Positions 25,672 to 60,192 are shown, counted from the first letter of the stretch. The stretch: 64,000 bases of DNA from an uncultured Caldilinea sp. (GCF_937128415.1 NZ_CAKZMJ010000027.1:27501-91500); one strand, 5' to 3'. A program made the numbers and translations. The notes: generated by a model not told the origin, from the sequence alone.

Positions 25672-27768
25672 TCAGAGGGGCAGGACTGCGCCCCGTCGCG
25701 GCGGCAGACGAACAGGTTGCCCCTCGAACAGTGGCGCGCCTGCACAGGTCACGGTGGTCTCCAACGGCTCTTCGCGGTAGTTGTTGATGAACAGAAAGCT
25801 CCCCCGATCCCCCTCGCAGAGATGCACGTCCGCCCACTCGCTCAATTCAAAAAGCGGCGCGCAGCCCATGCGGTTCGCCATCTGATGAAAGACGGCCAGG
25901 TCCTCCAGGGTGTTGGCCGCAAAGGCGGCGCCGAGTATCATCGCCAGGCCTTCACCGATAGGCTGCACAAAGCCGACGACGCCGCCTTCGCCGTCGACGG
26001 CGAAGACCTCCGCAAAGGCTCCGGCGTACGTTTCGACGAAAGAGGCCGGAATGTCTCGCTGCTCGAAGGCGTGGATTTCGGTCTGGACAAATGGACGACC
26101 GCCCTGGATGCGTTCGACGCCCAGCGCATCCTTCAACAACGTGCACGGACGGCCTTCTTCATCCTCCACGCACAGACGGCCGACCAGGATCAACCTGCCG
26201 CCCGCACGGACGTAATCGAGCAGCTTTTGCTGGATGGCAGCGTCGCACGGTCGCTCCATCATCGCCCACAGCACCGGATGTTTGGCGACCGAGAGTTCGG
26301 CCAGGCGCAACTCGACGGCGTCGAAGGGGCGATGGGTCAGGGCCAGCCCGCGCGCAATGAAGTCGAAGAGGATCGTCTCGCGCTGGTGGGTGAGGACATT
26401 CGTCGTTTCCTGCGTGCAGGCGTTGTTGACCTCCGTCATGAAGAAATCGAGCAAGAAACCGACCGTGGCGACGGTTTTGGGGCGGCTCAGCGCCAACGCC
26501 TCCCCGTAGGTCGCCAGCATCCGGGACAACCGAGGGTAAGTTGCGTAATGGCGTCGGGTGGAGCCGTCTTTGCGCACCGGATGCCCCCAGTCGTGACGTT
26601 TCACCGGGCTGAGCAGGGGATGGTTTTCGCCGTCGAAGAAAAGATAGTGGTTGATCCCGCGCATGCCGCAGGCGATGGAAAGCAGCGCATGCAGTTCATA
26701 GAGCGACGTCTGCGCGCCGCTGAAGTCCTGCGCGCCGCCCGCCTGAAACTCGATGGAGAAGAGCGGTTGTTCGGGATTTTGCAGCGCCTTCGTCATCTCG
26801 TTGACCAACAGCAGCTCGTGGAAGTTGCCCTCGCCGATAAAGAGCGGATAGACGTCGGTGGCGCTCACCATGCCTTCGCTGCGCATGGCCTCCACAAGCT
26901 GCGACAGGCCGATGGGAAAGGTCTTGCCGCCGCGGCCGAAGCCGTGAATGTTGAGCACCGGCGGGACTTCCATGCCGAACGCGCGCGCCGTGCGCCAAAG
27001 CCACTCCGCATATTCGCGCAGATAGCTCCGATAGAAACGGCGATAGTCGGCAAGCACGCGCGCGCCGAAGGGCGGCGCCGGCTGCGTGAGCTGCGCCTCC
27101 AGGAAGCCCACCAGATCGCGCACAGGATAGCGACCAAACAGATGGTCTCCATAACGGCCTCGCAGATGATTCGCAAAGCGATTCAGCGTATCGGGGTTGA
27201 CGTCGATCAGATTCCTCACCCAGTGCAGCATCCCCATCTCGTTGTCGAGCTGCACCAGGATGACGGCGCCGCCGCGCGTGATCTGTCGCGGCGCAAGCGC
27301 AGCAAAGACCGCCCCATACCACTGCTCGACGCAGCGGAGAAAGTCGGGATGGAGATAACTGGCGATCGGCTGGGGCTGCCCGTGCTGGTCCACCAAAACA
27401 ACCTGAGGATAGCGCTCGAAGACCCAGGGCGGAATGCCCTCGTTGATCGTCTCGGCCATGATGTACGGACCAGGGCGGGCGATGATCAGAAAGCCCATCT
27501 CCGCCGCCAGATCGAGGAAACCGACGAGGTTGCGCAAGGGGTGAGTGTGGCCGTCGAGATCGAGCATGCGCTCCTCCGGCTGATGCCAGAGCCAGGGGAT
27601 GTACGTGGCGACGGCGTTGAAGCCCGCCTCTTGCAGCAGCCCGAGCCGATGCTCCCACTGCTCGGCGGGGATGCGAAAATAGTGCAGCTCGCCCGCATGG
27701 ATGAAAGCGGGAGCGCCGTCGAGCCAGAACTGTCCTCCTTGCACGCGGAAGTCTGTGTAGGGCGTCAT
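25672..27768 (-). CDS. GH35 beta-galactosidase
   Basis: 699 residues. The N-terminal TIM barrel shows the GH35 pattern IHAGELHYFRIPAEQWEHRL, TYIPWLWHQPEE and RPGPYIMAE. The likely acid/base is Glu177 in QLDNEMG and the likely nucleophile Glu340 in FSIEFQAGG. The C-terminal third (about 450-699) is beta-rich with an extended gatase-like portion. No signal peptide, so it acts on imported oligosaccharides inside the cell. ATG 27768 has AAGGA 8 bases upstream; the frame upstream is open through the repeat region and into lacI-family coding, which is not credible. It is the last gene of the large glycan locus. Confidence 0.88.
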   Translation of the reverse strand: MTPYTDFRVQGGQFWLDGAPAFIHAGELHYFRIPAEQWEHRLGLLQEAGFNAVATYIPWLWHQPEERMLDLDGHTHPLRNLVGFLDLAAEMGFLIIARPGPYIMAETINEGIPPWVFERYPQVVLVDQHGQPQPIASYLHPDFLRCVEQWYGAVFAALAPRQITRGGAVILVQLDNEMGMLHWVRNLIDVNPDTLNRFANHLRGRYGDHLFGRYPVRDLVGFLEAQLTQPAPPFGARVLADYRRFYRSYLREYAEWLWRTARAFGMEVPPVLNIHGFGRGGKTFPIGLSQLVEAMRSEGMVSATDVYPLFIGEGNFHELLLVNEMTKALQNPEQPLFSIEFQAGGAQDFSGAQTSLYELHALLSIACGMRGINHYLFFDGENHPLLSPVKRHDWGHPVRKDGSTRRHYATYPRLSRMLATYGEALALSRPKTVATVGFLLDFFMTEVNNACTQETTNVLTHQRETILFDFIARGLALTHRPFDAVELRLAELSVAKHPVLWAMMERPCDAAIQQKLLDYVRAGGRLILVGRLCVEDEEGRPCTLLKDALGVERIQGGRPFVQTEIHAFEQRDIPASFVETYAGAFAEVFAVDGEGGVVGFVQPIGEGLAMILGAAFAANTLEDLAVFHQMANRMGCAPLFELSEWADVHLCEGDRGSFLFINNYREEPLETTVTCAGAPLFEGQPVRLPPRRGAVLPL

Positions 27769-27786
27769 GGTGTTTGTCCTTGTGGT

Positions 27787-27823
27787 GCGTGGTGCGTGTT
27801 TCGTGTTTCGTGACGCACCACGC
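27787..27823. repeat. Hairpin repeat GCGTGGTGCGT/ACGCACCACGC
   Basis: An 11-base perfect stem (27787-27797 with 27813-27823) around a 15-base loop of two GTTTCGT units, followed by two AACACGC units. It lies between the LacI and GH35 genes. A second locus of the same build is at 49869-49900. Confidence 0.6.
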
Positions 27824-27842
27824 AACACGCAACACGCAACAA

Positions 27843-28820
<978 letters not shown>

Positions 28821-28832
28821 TGCTCAGAATCC

Positions 28833-30192
<1,360 letters not shown>

Positions 30193-30200
<8 letters not shown>

Positions 30201-31131
30201 CGGCGATCCCCGTCCTTTCCACCGACTCGACGAACCACTTTTGCAGAACGAAATACATCACGAGCAGCGGCAGAATGTTGAGAAAGGTGCCGCTCATCTT
30301 CACCGCCTCGTTGATGCGGTCGAAGATGTTGACTGCGCCCGGCGGGTAGAGATTTTCATAGGCCTGCACAAAGCGGGAGAGCTGCATCGGCAACGTCTGC
30401 ACCCCGCCTTCCAGGAAGATCGAGGTCAAGAAGGTCTCGTTCCAGTACCAGACCACCGAGAAGATGAAAGAGACGATGAACGCCGGCAACGCTGAAGGAA
30501 CGGCGATGGTCAGGAAGATGCGCAGATCTGAAGCGCCGTCGATGCGCGCCGCCTCCTCCAACACTTTGGGGAGGGAGAGAAACGTCTGGTAAAAGACCAG
30601 GATGAAGATGGCGCTGCGATAGCCCTGCCCGAACGCAGCGGGCAAAATCAGCGCCAGCGGGCTGCCCAGCAGCCCCAGGTCGCGGTAGGTCAACATCTGA
30701 GGGATGACGGTGTTCTGCGGCGGAATAATGAAGGTGGCCAGAATGAGCAGCAACACCAGCCGCCTGCCCCAGAAGCGATAACGCGCCAGCCCGTAGCCGA
30801 TCAGCGCAGCCACGAAGGTCTGCAACAGCGAAGGCGCCACGCTGAGCAAGATCGAGGCCACCAGCGCGTTGGGGTAATTCAACACGCGGAACGCCTTGAC
30901 ATAGTTGCCGGTGTAGAGCTCCGTCGGAACCCACTGCACCAACGGGTTGAGCAAGTCGGTGGGGCTCTTCATGCTCGTGATGAACATGAAAAGCAGCGGA
31001 TAGAGGTACACGAAGCCGATGGCGATCAACAGCGCATAAAGCACGGTGGTGAAGATCAGCCCATAGCGCGTGCGGCCGCCGAAGAGCAGGCTTCGCACCC
31101 GATCAACGGTGTGAGAATGAAAGACTTGCAT
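30193..31131 (-). CDS. Sugar ABC transporter permease, MalG type (pair B)
   Basis: 312 residues, six helices, first LIFTTVLYALLIAIGFVYLYPLLFMF. ATPase-contact loop EEAARIDGASDLRIF. A longer periplasmic segment near 255-275 (YENLYPPGAVNIFDRINEAVK) is a small insertion relative to common MalG proteins. It pairs with the permease ending one base upstream at 31133. Its stop overlaps the GTG start of the glucanase-like lipoprotein, indicating coupling of uptake and extracellular cleavage. No ATPase gene is in the locus. Confidence 0.9.
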
Positions 31132-31132
31132 C

Positions 31133-37104
<5,972 letters not shown>

Positions 37105-37111
37105 ATCCTCC

Positions 37112-40901
<3,790 letters not shown>

Positions 40902-40956
40902 GGTTGGAGGCTCGGCTCCGCCCTCCTGTTCTTCACACACAATACACCGGTTTTAT

Positions 40957-40980
40957 TGTAGGCGCAGCTCGTAGCTGCGC
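40957..40980 (-). repeat. REP-like palindrome, reverse orientation
   Basis: Minus strand reads GCGCAGCTACGAGCTGCGCCTAC. Same plan as 9449-9473 (ACGAG centre, CCTAC tail) with a different, self-complementary stem. It lies 56 bases upstream of the CBM-SBP start, where an operon promoter might be expected. Confidence 0.65.
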
Positions 40981-41019
40981 TGTCTTGATTCCACCCAACC
41001 TTGCGTGACTGTCGAGGAC

Positions 41020-41181
41020 GGGCGGCTGCGAGCCGCCCCTACGGTGCACCCTTCTCCCCCTCTCCCAGCCTTGGGAGAGGGGGCGGGGGTGAGGGCCTCC
41101 ACCCTCCGGCGAACCGGTCGCCGCCCGTCGTCCCCAACCTTGTGTTTGGTTGAGGACGGGCGGCTGCGAGCCGCCCCTACG
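41020..41181. repeat. Composite REP-like element (copy 2)
   Basis: Palindrome GGGCGGCTGCGAGCCGCCC with CCTACG tail (41020-41043), then CTCCCCCTCTCCC…GGGAGAGGGGG and GTGAGGGCC (41051-41098), spacer, then an identical palindrome (41158-41181). Both palindromes share the flank GAGGACGGG. The arrangement repeats that at 9309-9431, but the stem bases differ in a compensated way (GTGCGGCT/AGCCGCAC there, GGGCGGCT/AGCCGCCC here). It fills the gap between the two SBP genes (40902-41201) and splits the operon. Confidence 0.75.
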
Positions 41182-41201
41182 CAAGAACCGTCGGTCTTCG
41201 A

Positions 41202-42617
<1,416 letters not shown>

Positions 42618-42699
42618 GTCTTTTCTCCTTAGTAGATCATGAACAAACGACGAAGGAACCGTGGGAAGCAAACATGCTCTGGCCTGGGGGCACCTCCTT

Positions 42700-45096
42700 T
42701 CACGCAGCGCTCGGATTTCCCATCACGACTTCGATCACGTGCGTCCTGCCGTCCGCAAACACGGGGAGCAAGTTGCTCGCATACGGCTTGCCGTCGATGG
42801 AGACGGACTGGACGCCCCGGTTGACATTACCTGGATTCTCAACTCGAATGTCGTAAAGCGCGCCGCGGAAGCGCCGCCTGACGCGGAACCCCTTCCAGCG
42901 CGCCGGAATCGACGGATCGACCAACAGGCCGTCCTCCTGCGGACGGATGCCTAAAATCCAATGTGTGGCGACGCGATGTAGCCACTGCGCCGAACCGGTG
43001 TACCAGGTCCAGCCACCCCGGCCATAGTACGGCGAAACAGGGCCGTCGATGTTTCCAGGCGTGACGTACGGCTCGGCTTTGTACACCTCGATGTCGGCGC
43101 TGCGGTTGGGCGGACAGATGCGCCGATAGGCTTCATACGCCGTTTCGGGCTGACCGATCAGCGCGTAGGCCCACACCGCCCACGTGGCGGCGTGCGTATA
43201 AACGCCGCCGTTCTCGCGCAACCCCGGCGCATAACGCGTGACGTAGCCGATGTCTGCGCGCGGCCGGGTGAACGCCGGATAGTTCAGCAACGCGCCGTAA
43301 TCTTTCAGTAGACACTGCGTGACGGCGTTCATCGCCGTGCGCGCTCGCGTCTCATCTGCAGCGCCGCTGATCACCGCCCAGATGTTGGGCATCAGGAAAA
43401 TTTTGCCTTCCTCGTTCTGGTGCGAGCCGAGGAGCTCCCCTGCGTCGGTGGTGGCTTGCAGATACCACTCGCCGTCCCATCCCCAACGGTTGAGCGCCTC
43501 TTTCAGGCTGCTGCGAACAGCCTCGCACTTGCGGGCGAACGCATGATCCCCGCGTCGCTGCGCCAGCGGGGCAAAGAAGCCGAGTATCATATACAGGAAC
43601 TCGGCCACCCAGAAGCTCTCTCCCTTCAGCAACGTCCCCACCGCGCTCAGGCCGTCGTTCCAGTCGTGGTCGCCCATCAGCGGAACCCCACGCGGAGAGA
43701 AGCGAGAGAAAGAGCGCTCGATGGCGCGCTTACAATGATCGTAGAGCGGCTCCGCCGGTCCGTTCAGATAGGGAACCGGCTCGTCCAGGATGCCGTAGTC
43801 CGCCGTCTCCTTCAGATAGGCGTCCAGGATGAAGGGCAGCCAGAGCAGGTCGTCCGAGCAGTTGGTGCGCGGCCCGCCGCCTCGAATCGAAAACCACCAA
43901 TGCAGCACGTCGCCTTCGATGAACTGCTGCGCCGCATGAAGCAGCAACTGCCGCCGCGCATACGCCGGCTCGCTGACCAGAAAAATCTGGCTGTCCTGCA
44001 GCTGGTCGCGAAAGCCGTATCCCGCCGAAACCTGATAAAAGGCCGACTTGCCCCACAGCCGGCAGGAGATCGCCTGATACTTGGCCCAAACGTTGGTCAT
44101 GAAGTTCAAAGCCTCGTCCGGCGTCTCCACCTGTTCGGCGTCCAAAAAACGCGACCAAAAGGCGTGCACTTCCTGCAGCGCGCGTTCGCTCGCCTCCACC
44201 GAAGCATAGCGACGGATTAGCTCGGCGGCGTTTTCCCGCTCCTTCTCCGCTGCACCCAACGTGAAGACAAGCGTGTGCGACGCTCTCGGCTGCAACGTCA
44301 CCGCCGCCTGCAACGCGGCGATGGCGTCCGTGAAGCGACCGACCCGCCGCGCCAACGTTGGCTCGTCCATGGCCCGCGGACGGTCCTCGTTACGGTACAG
44401 GCCGAGAAAGGACTCCTTATCGCCGTCGTAGGATTTGAGCGGCTCGCTCACGGCCATGAAGGCGGTGTACGGCCAGTCGATGTTGTTGTAGCGCCCATGT
44501 TCGTCGGGAAATCCCCACAGATATTTGCGCGCAAAGAGGGCGTTCAGCTTCTCATCCACCGCAACGTCGATGAAGAGCTTGTGAAACTCGCGATGCTCGT
44601 CAGGGGCGAACCCGAGCAACCATTCGACATAGGAGGTCACGTCCAGCCTGCGCACCTCATCGCTGAGGTTGGTCAAGCGCAGGTGCAAAAACTCGAGCGG
44701 CGCGTCCACCGCCACGAACACGGTCAAAACGCTTTCAATTTCTTCGATTTGCTGTGTAAAGCGCGAATAGCCTGGGCCATGGGCCGCCTCGTAGCGCCGG
44801 AAGGGATGCATCACCGGCTTGTAGGTGGCCGACCAGTGCACCCGCCGATCCAGATCGCGAATGTAGAGATATTTTCCCCAGTTGTCTTTGATCAAATCCT
44901 GAAAGGAACGCGTGATGCGGTTCTGCCCGGCGTTGCCGCGCCAGCTATAACCCGAGCCGGTCTGAGAGACCATCAGGCTGTAGTCGCCGTTGCTGATGAC
45001 GTTGCCCCACGGTCGCGGGGTGAACGGCGTCGTAATGACGTACTCCCGGCCATCCTGCGAAAAATAGCCGTAGGCGCACTCAAATTTTCGGTTCAC
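42700..45096 (-). CDS. GH94-family glycoside phosphorylase (cellobiose/related disaccharide phosphorylase)
   Basis: 798 residues, cytosolic. GH94 enzymes split beta-glucosyl disaccharides with phosphate to give glucose 1-phosphate. The typical start FECAYGYFSQDGREYVITTP is followed by PRPWGNVISNGDYSLMVSQTG, and the catalytic region GGGPRTNCSDDLLWLPFI carries the acid Asp near residue 415; C-terminal barrel motifs GDHDWNDGLSAVG and YTGSAQWLHR are present. Length fits cellobiose, laminaribiose or chitobiose phosphorylases rather than the ~1100-residue sophorose-chain enzyme. The start is best at GTG 45096 with GGAG 5 bases upstream; an upstream TTG (45117) has none. Head gene of the locus, under a promoter with a LacI-type operator. 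Confidence 0.87.
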   Translation of the reverse strand: MNRKFECAYGYFSQDGREYVITTPFTPRPWGNVISNGDYSLMVSQTGSGYSWRGNAGQNRITRSFQDLIKDNWGKYLYIRDLDRRVHWSATYKPVMHPFRRYEAAHGPGYSRFTQQIEEIESVLTVFVAVDAPLEFLHLRLTNLSDEVRRLDVTSYVEWLLGFAPDEHREFHKLFIDVAVDEKLNALFARKYLWGFPDEHGRYNNIDWPYTAFMAVSEPLKSYDGDKESFLGLYRNEDRPRAMDEPTLARRVGRFTDAIAALQAAVTLQPRASHTLVFTLGAAEKERENAAELIRRYASVEASERALQEVHAFWSRFLDAEQVETPDEALNFMTNVWAKYQAISCRLWGKSAFYQVSAGYGFRDQLQDSQIFLVSEPAYARRQLLLHAAQQFIEGDVLHWWFSIRGGGPRTNCSDDLLWLPFILDAYLKETADYGILDEPVPYLNGPAEPLYDHCKRAIERSFSRFSPRGVPLMGDHDWNDGLSAVGTLLKGESFWVAEFLYMILGFFAPLAQRRGDHAFARKCEAVRSSLKEALNRWGWDGEWYLQATTDAGELLGSHQNEEGKIFLMPNIWAVISGAADETRARTAMNAVTQCLLKDYGALLNYPAFTRPRADIGYVTRYAPGLRENGGVYTHAATWAVWAYALIGQPETAYEAYRRICPPNRSADIEVYKAEPYVTPGNIDGPVSPYYGRGGWTWYTGSAQWLHRVATHWILGIRPQEDGLLVDPSIPARWKGFRVRRRFRGALYDIRVENPGNVNRGVQSVSIDGKPYASNLLPVFADGRTHVIEVVMGNPSAA

Positions 45097-45125
45097 GAAC
45101 GCTCCGGGAATCGACAATTGACCAG

Positions 45126-45139
45126 GTGAAACGTTTCAC
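45126..45139 (-). promoter_or_regulatory. LacI-type operator at the GH94 promoter
   Basis: GTGAAACGTTTCAC, a perfect 14-base palindrome with the central CG and TGAAACGTTTCA core of LacI/CcpA-family sites. It covers about +1 to +13 of the predicted transcript, a repressing position. The likely ligand is the LacI-family protein encoded at 27843-28820. Confidence 0.75.
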
Positions 45140-45144
45140 TTGAC

Positions 45145-45173
45145 AGGATAGCATAGCCGCCAGCGGTTGTCAA
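45145..45173 (-). promoter_or_regulatory. Promoter of the GH94-headed glycan locus
   Basis: Minus strand TTGACA (45173-45168), 17 bases, TATCCT (45150-45145). Start near 45138, directly abutting the LacI-type operator, and about 42 bases before the GTG start of GH94. Confidence 0.65.
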
Positions 45174-45327
45174 GATGGAGAGAAAGTGCAAAATGTGCGC
45201 TCCGACGAGCTTTGCGAAGCTTTTGGAGTCAATCAGAGCATGCTGAGTGATGTGCAGGAGATCGCCTATCGGAAGGGGCTTATTCCACATTCCTGCGGAT
45301 CGGCAAAAGGGTGGAATGACAGGCTTC

Positions 45328-45363
45328 CTGTCTTCCCGGAAGCGTTCGCCTCCGGGAAGACAG
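45328..45363. repeat. Perfect 13-bp hairpin downstream of fucI
   Basis: CTGTCTTCCCGGA (45328-45340) pairs with TCCGGGAAGACAG (45351-45363) and the inner bases extend the stem with one mismatch. It lies 17 bases after the fucI stop on the minus strand but has no T-run. Built like the hairpins at 18146 and 57255 (TCTTCC…GGAAGA). The rest of 45174-45327 shows nothing. Confidence 0.7.
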
Positions 45364-45379
45364 CGGCCCGGTGAAAACT

Positions 45380-47176
<1,797 letters not shown>

Positions 47177-47288
47177 GGGTCTCACTCCGTTTTGATGGTG
47201 GAATCTGCTTGAAATCGGGTTTCTACGACGAAAGATTGACAAAGCACTATGGATGTAAGAGAAAGACTATCGAAATAGATTCCTTTTG

Positions 47289-47294
47289 ATTATA
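47289..47294 (-). promoter_or_regulatory. Possible -10 box for fucI
   Basis: TATAAT on the minus strand (47294-47289), about 113 bases before the fucI start, in AT-rich DNA. No good -35 is seen at 16-18 bases, so it is only a candidate. Confidence 0.35.
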
Positions 47295-47424
47295 GCACAA
47301 CGGAGGCGATTGCATCGCCAGATTCGATTTGGCGTCACCGATTGGGATGCGCCAACTTCGATTCGGGGAAACCGGCCAAAGTCCGCCGCTTTGACGCTCA
47401 CCCTCTCTTCAATCCACCCCCTGA

Positions 47425-47454
47425 TTGACCGTGATCGATGTGTCGGTTTATGAT
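47425..47454 (+). promoter_or_regulatory. Promoter for tyrS
   Basis: TTGACC (47425-47430), 18-base spacer, TATGAT (47449-47454). Start near 47461 would give a 32-base leader; there is no room for a T-box riboswitch. Confidence 0.6.
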
Positions 47455-47492
47455 ACCGAAAAAATCACACATCAATAGAGCGGAGTATTCTG

Positions 47493-49853
<2,361 letters not shown>

Positions 49854-49868
49854 GATGCGCTGCGTGTT

Positions 49869-49900
49869 GCGTGTTGCGTGGGTTCATCGACGCAACACGC
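49869..49900. repeat. Hairpin repeat GCGTGTTGCGT/ACGCAACACGC
   Basis: 11-base perfect stem (49869-49879 with 49890-49900), 10-base loop, preceded by an extra GCGTGTT unit. Same build as 27787-27823, where one base pair differs in a compensated way (TT/AA here, GG-T/A-CC there). Confidence 0.6.
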
Positions 49901-49915
49901 AACCGCAACAGAAAT

Positions 49916-50025
<110 letters not shown>

Positions 50026-50217
50026 AGGTTTGCAGTTTTCAGAGACACCCTCTGTTGTCCGCACGCTGCGTCGAACTCCATTCGTCGTCGCAAACTGCTG
50101 ACTTTCACAGAATATCATGCTCCCCTTTGAATGTCAAAATTGCAAGGCGGGGAGGATGCAATTTCGTCCTGGCAGCCAGGCATTCTTGCTCCACAGCCGC
50201 GTCTGTGGCAAACTAGC

Positions 50218-50252
<35 letters not shown>

Positions 50253-50295
50253 TGTCTTATCGGCGTCGTCTCTTGACGCCGAAAGGATTGACACC

Positions 50296-51055
<760 letters not shown>

Positions 51056-51071
51056 CCCGAAGGTTCCCCGG

Positions 51072-52427
51072 CTACGGATCCCCCTCTGCTCGTCCCTCCT
51101 CTTCCAGGGCAGGCTGCCCGACCAGGGGTGGAATGATCGCCGTCTCCTGGATAGGCGGAGGGGTGATGACCGTAGGGCGCTTGCGTTGCCTCCATACATA
51201 GACGGCGAACAGCGCCGTGCCCGCCAGCGTGACGATGGCGCTGAGCAAAAACGCAGCGGCGTAGCCGAAGTGCACGATGATAAAGCCGCCCAACAGGGAA
51301 ATCAATGCAAAGCTGAAACCGGCCGCCATTTCGCCTGCGCCTGTCATGGTGGCGCGCAGCCGCGGCGGCGTGCGCTCCATGATGTACACGTAAAAAGTGG
51401 GATAGCGAATCGCCGTAAAGGCGAGCAGGCCGATGAACCCTAAGCCCGCCGCCGCCGGATTGGGAATCAACGCCAGGGGCAGCAGACTGAGCGACGCGCC
51501 CAACGAGCCAAGCATCGCCGCTTCCCCATAGCCGACGCGTCGCGCCAGCGTCGGGCCCAACAGCGCCGCCGGCACAGCCAAAAGGCGCGCCGTCGCCGCA
51601 ACCAACCCGATGATCGGGGTCGCCACGTGCAGTTCAGCGTCCATGTATACGTTGAAGAAAATCACAGCCGCGCCGACGCCCGCCACCTGCAAGAAGCGCA
51701 CGACCGACATAAAGAGGATCAATGGATAGGCCGAGCGAGGCCGCGGCGCGCCGGGTTTGGCTTCAAGGCTTTCCGGTTCGGCCTCATCCGCCTCCGGCTC
51801 TCGGGTCTGCAACACCAACAGCAGCGCCCCCGCCGTCAAGGCGCCGACCAGAAGCAGAGGCATGCGATATGGCCCAGGATGCATCATCGACACGCCCATC
51901 CAGAAGGCGAAGAGCGCAGGCAACATGCCGCCGAGCAGCCCGCCCGCAAAGGAGGCGAGGCCGCTGATCGCCGACTGCACGGCGAAGATGGCCCCGCGGG
52001 CGTTGACCGGCGTGACGCGAATTAAAAAGGGCCCGGAATTGACGAAATACAGCGCCAGGCCCAGATAGGCGAGCAGCAACGTCGTCGTCAGCCAGACGGC
52101 GCGCGTTGCGCTTGGGGCGAGCTCGCCGAGGGGAAGCGCCAGGGCGCCCACCACGGCGATCCCCATGCCGGCAATCATCACGCGTCGATTGCCGTAGCGC
52201 ATTCCCAGCCAGCCGGCCGCCAGGCTACCCAACGCAAAGGTCAAATTGGCCACCGAATTGATCTGGCCGACGAACTCCGGCCCAAAATTGAGGCGCAGCA
52301 GGTAGAGGTTGAAGATCACGGAATAGACGCCGCCGTCGATGCTCAGCCCCATCACGGCCGAAAGCAGGAGCACGATGCGGGCGTTGCGGGTGGCGTTGCG
52401 GAGCGTCTCGACATACGCGGCCAACAT
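51072..52427 (-). CDS. MFS transporter
   Basis: 451 residues with about 12 predicted helices, two six-helix halves joined by a charged loop (about 225-245: REPEADEAEPESLEAK). Motif-A-like loop GWLGMRYGNRRVMIAG lies after helix 2. No signature tells the substrate; exporters of drugs or sugars are both possible. The tail is cytosolic and polar. ATG 52427 has AGGGA 6 bases upstream; the open frame continues far upstream but is not hydrophobic. Convergent with the Nudix regulator, divergent from marR with 272 bases between. Confidence 0.8.
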   Translation of the reverse strand: MLAAYVETLRNATRNARIVLLLSAVMGLSIDGGVYSVIFNLYLLRLNFGPEFVGQINSVANLTFALGSLAAGWLGMRYGNRRVMIAGMGIAVVGALALPLGELAPSATRAVWLTTTLLLAYLGLALYFVNSGPFLIRVTPVNARGAIFAVQSAISGLASFAGGLLGGMLPALFAFWMGVSMMHPGPYRMPLLLVGALTAGALLLVLQTREPEADEAEPESLEAKPGAPRPRSAYPLILFMSVVRFLQVAGVGAAVIFFNVYMDAELHVATPIIGLVAATARLLAVPAALLGPTLARRVGYGEAAMLGSLGASLSLLPLALIPNPAAAGLGFIGLLAFTAIRYPTFYVYIMERTPPRLRATMTGAGEMAAGFSFALISLLGGFIIVHFGYAAAFLLSAIVTLAGTALFAVYVWRQRKRPTVITPPPIQETAIIPPLVGQPALEEEGRAEGDP

Positions 52428-52686
52428 GGACGATCCCTTCTTGGCTGGACAAAACGATGACAGCCGCCTTGGCGGTGGCCGTCGGAAAGTCAACGGCGCA
52501 GAGGTTCGCTCAAAAGCTCCCAATCCGCAGCAACAATCCGCATCAGCGACGTCTCTGCATCGATTGCTCCAGGTAGTGTAATGGCTCGGCGAAGACCTGG
52601 CGAAAATCGGCGCCTGCGCTTTGCGCCAAAACACCAGGTGAGAGGTGACGGGAAAACTGCTTACATTGAAAAATAATTCGGAGGCG

Positions 52687-52692
52687 TACAAT
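52687..52692 (+). promoter_or_regulatory. Possible -10 box for marR (leaderless transcript)
   Basis: TACAAT ends 7 bases before the ATG at 52700, so a transcript would start at or next to the start codon. TTGAAA at 52666 is at only 15 bases. The GGAGG at 52680-52684 is too far for a ribosome site. Confidence 0.35.
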
Positions 52693-52699
52693 TCGAGCC

Positions 52700-53280
52700 A
52701 TGACGAACGCGGCAGGATTGCCCCCTCAGGTGGCGACTCAACTGCAAAAGTTGCTGGCGCAGGCCGGCGTCGAGGGCATGCACGGCATCGAAATCTTGCG
52801 CCTGGTGCGCATGGCCGCCGGCGCGTATGACCGGCTGCTCGGCGACGCCACGCGCCGCGAATCGCTCTCTCCGCCGCGCTGGGGCATTTTGCTGCGGCTA
52901 TGGCTGGAAGAGCAGATCAGCGGCGAGGCTATGAACCCGACGCATCTCAGCCACAGCCAGCGGGTCTCGAAGAATACGATCAGCGACCATCTGCGGGCGC
53001 TGGAGGAAGCCGGGCTGGTTGAGCGCACGCTCGATCCGGACGATCGGCGACAGTTCAAAATTCACCTCACCGAAGCCGGGCGCACCCTTGTGCAGCAGGC
53101 GACGCCTGCGCATGCGCGGCTGCTCAATCAGGCGCTGACCTCTTTTTCGGCGGAGGAGATTGCCCACCTGCAGCAGCTGCTTGGCAAGTTGCATGCGTCC
53201 TTGTGTGCACAGATCGGTGAAGACGGCTGCCCATCGACGCCACCCACCCCTGTGAAAACGCACTTACAGAAGGAGGATGT

Positions 53281-53284
<4 letters not shown>
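52700..53284 (+). CDS. MarR-family transcriptional regulator
   Basis: 194 residues. Winged-helix core about 55-145: LSPPRWGILLRLWLEE, THLSHSQRVSKNTISDHLRALEEAGLVERTLDPDDRRQFKIHLTEAG (shown by positions about 82-128), the last part being the classic wing DPDDRR. Dimerisation helices flank it. It overlaps the first ABC exporter gene by 4 bases (GTG inside GTGTGA), so it probably regulates that exporter and itself in response to the exported compound. Confidence 0.9.
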
Positions 53285-57200
<3,916 letters not shown>

Positions 57201-57254
57201 ACAAATCAATAAGACAAAATGACTTGACCGCTTGATTCCACAAGGATCAGGGAA

Positions 57255-57292
57255 TCCTCTTCCAGGAAACTTTGGAGTTTCCTGGAAGAGGA
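57255..57292. repeat. Perfect 16-bp hairpin after the ABC exporter genes
   Basis: TCCTCTTCCAGGAAAC (57255-57270) pairs with GTTTCCTGGAAGAGGA (57277-57292) around TTTGGA. No T-run follows. Shares the TCTTCC-GGAA build with 18146-18178 and 45328-45363. Lies in the 168-base gap before chrA. Confidence 0.75.
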
Positions 57293-57368
57293 CGACGGCC
57301 CTTGCGCATCGACCTGAAAAGCAACCAATGACCTTTTCCTCTCAACTTCTCCTTCACGGCGACGGACG

Positions 57369-58529
<1,161 letters not shown>

Positions 58530-58548
58530 TAGATGAAAGAGAAATGCC

Positions 58549-60129
<1,581 letters not shown>

Positions 60130-60192
60130 TACAATCAGGACGCAGTGAAGAGGATGCGCAATGCGCATTGGGCCTTGAAAAGGAAGAGAGAT

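Noticed and set aside
25647..25674. Direct repeat CCAGTAAATCA (two copies, 17 bases apart) at the end of the GH35 gene
   Set aside because: Short slippage-type duplication that includes the stop codon region; no sign of function.
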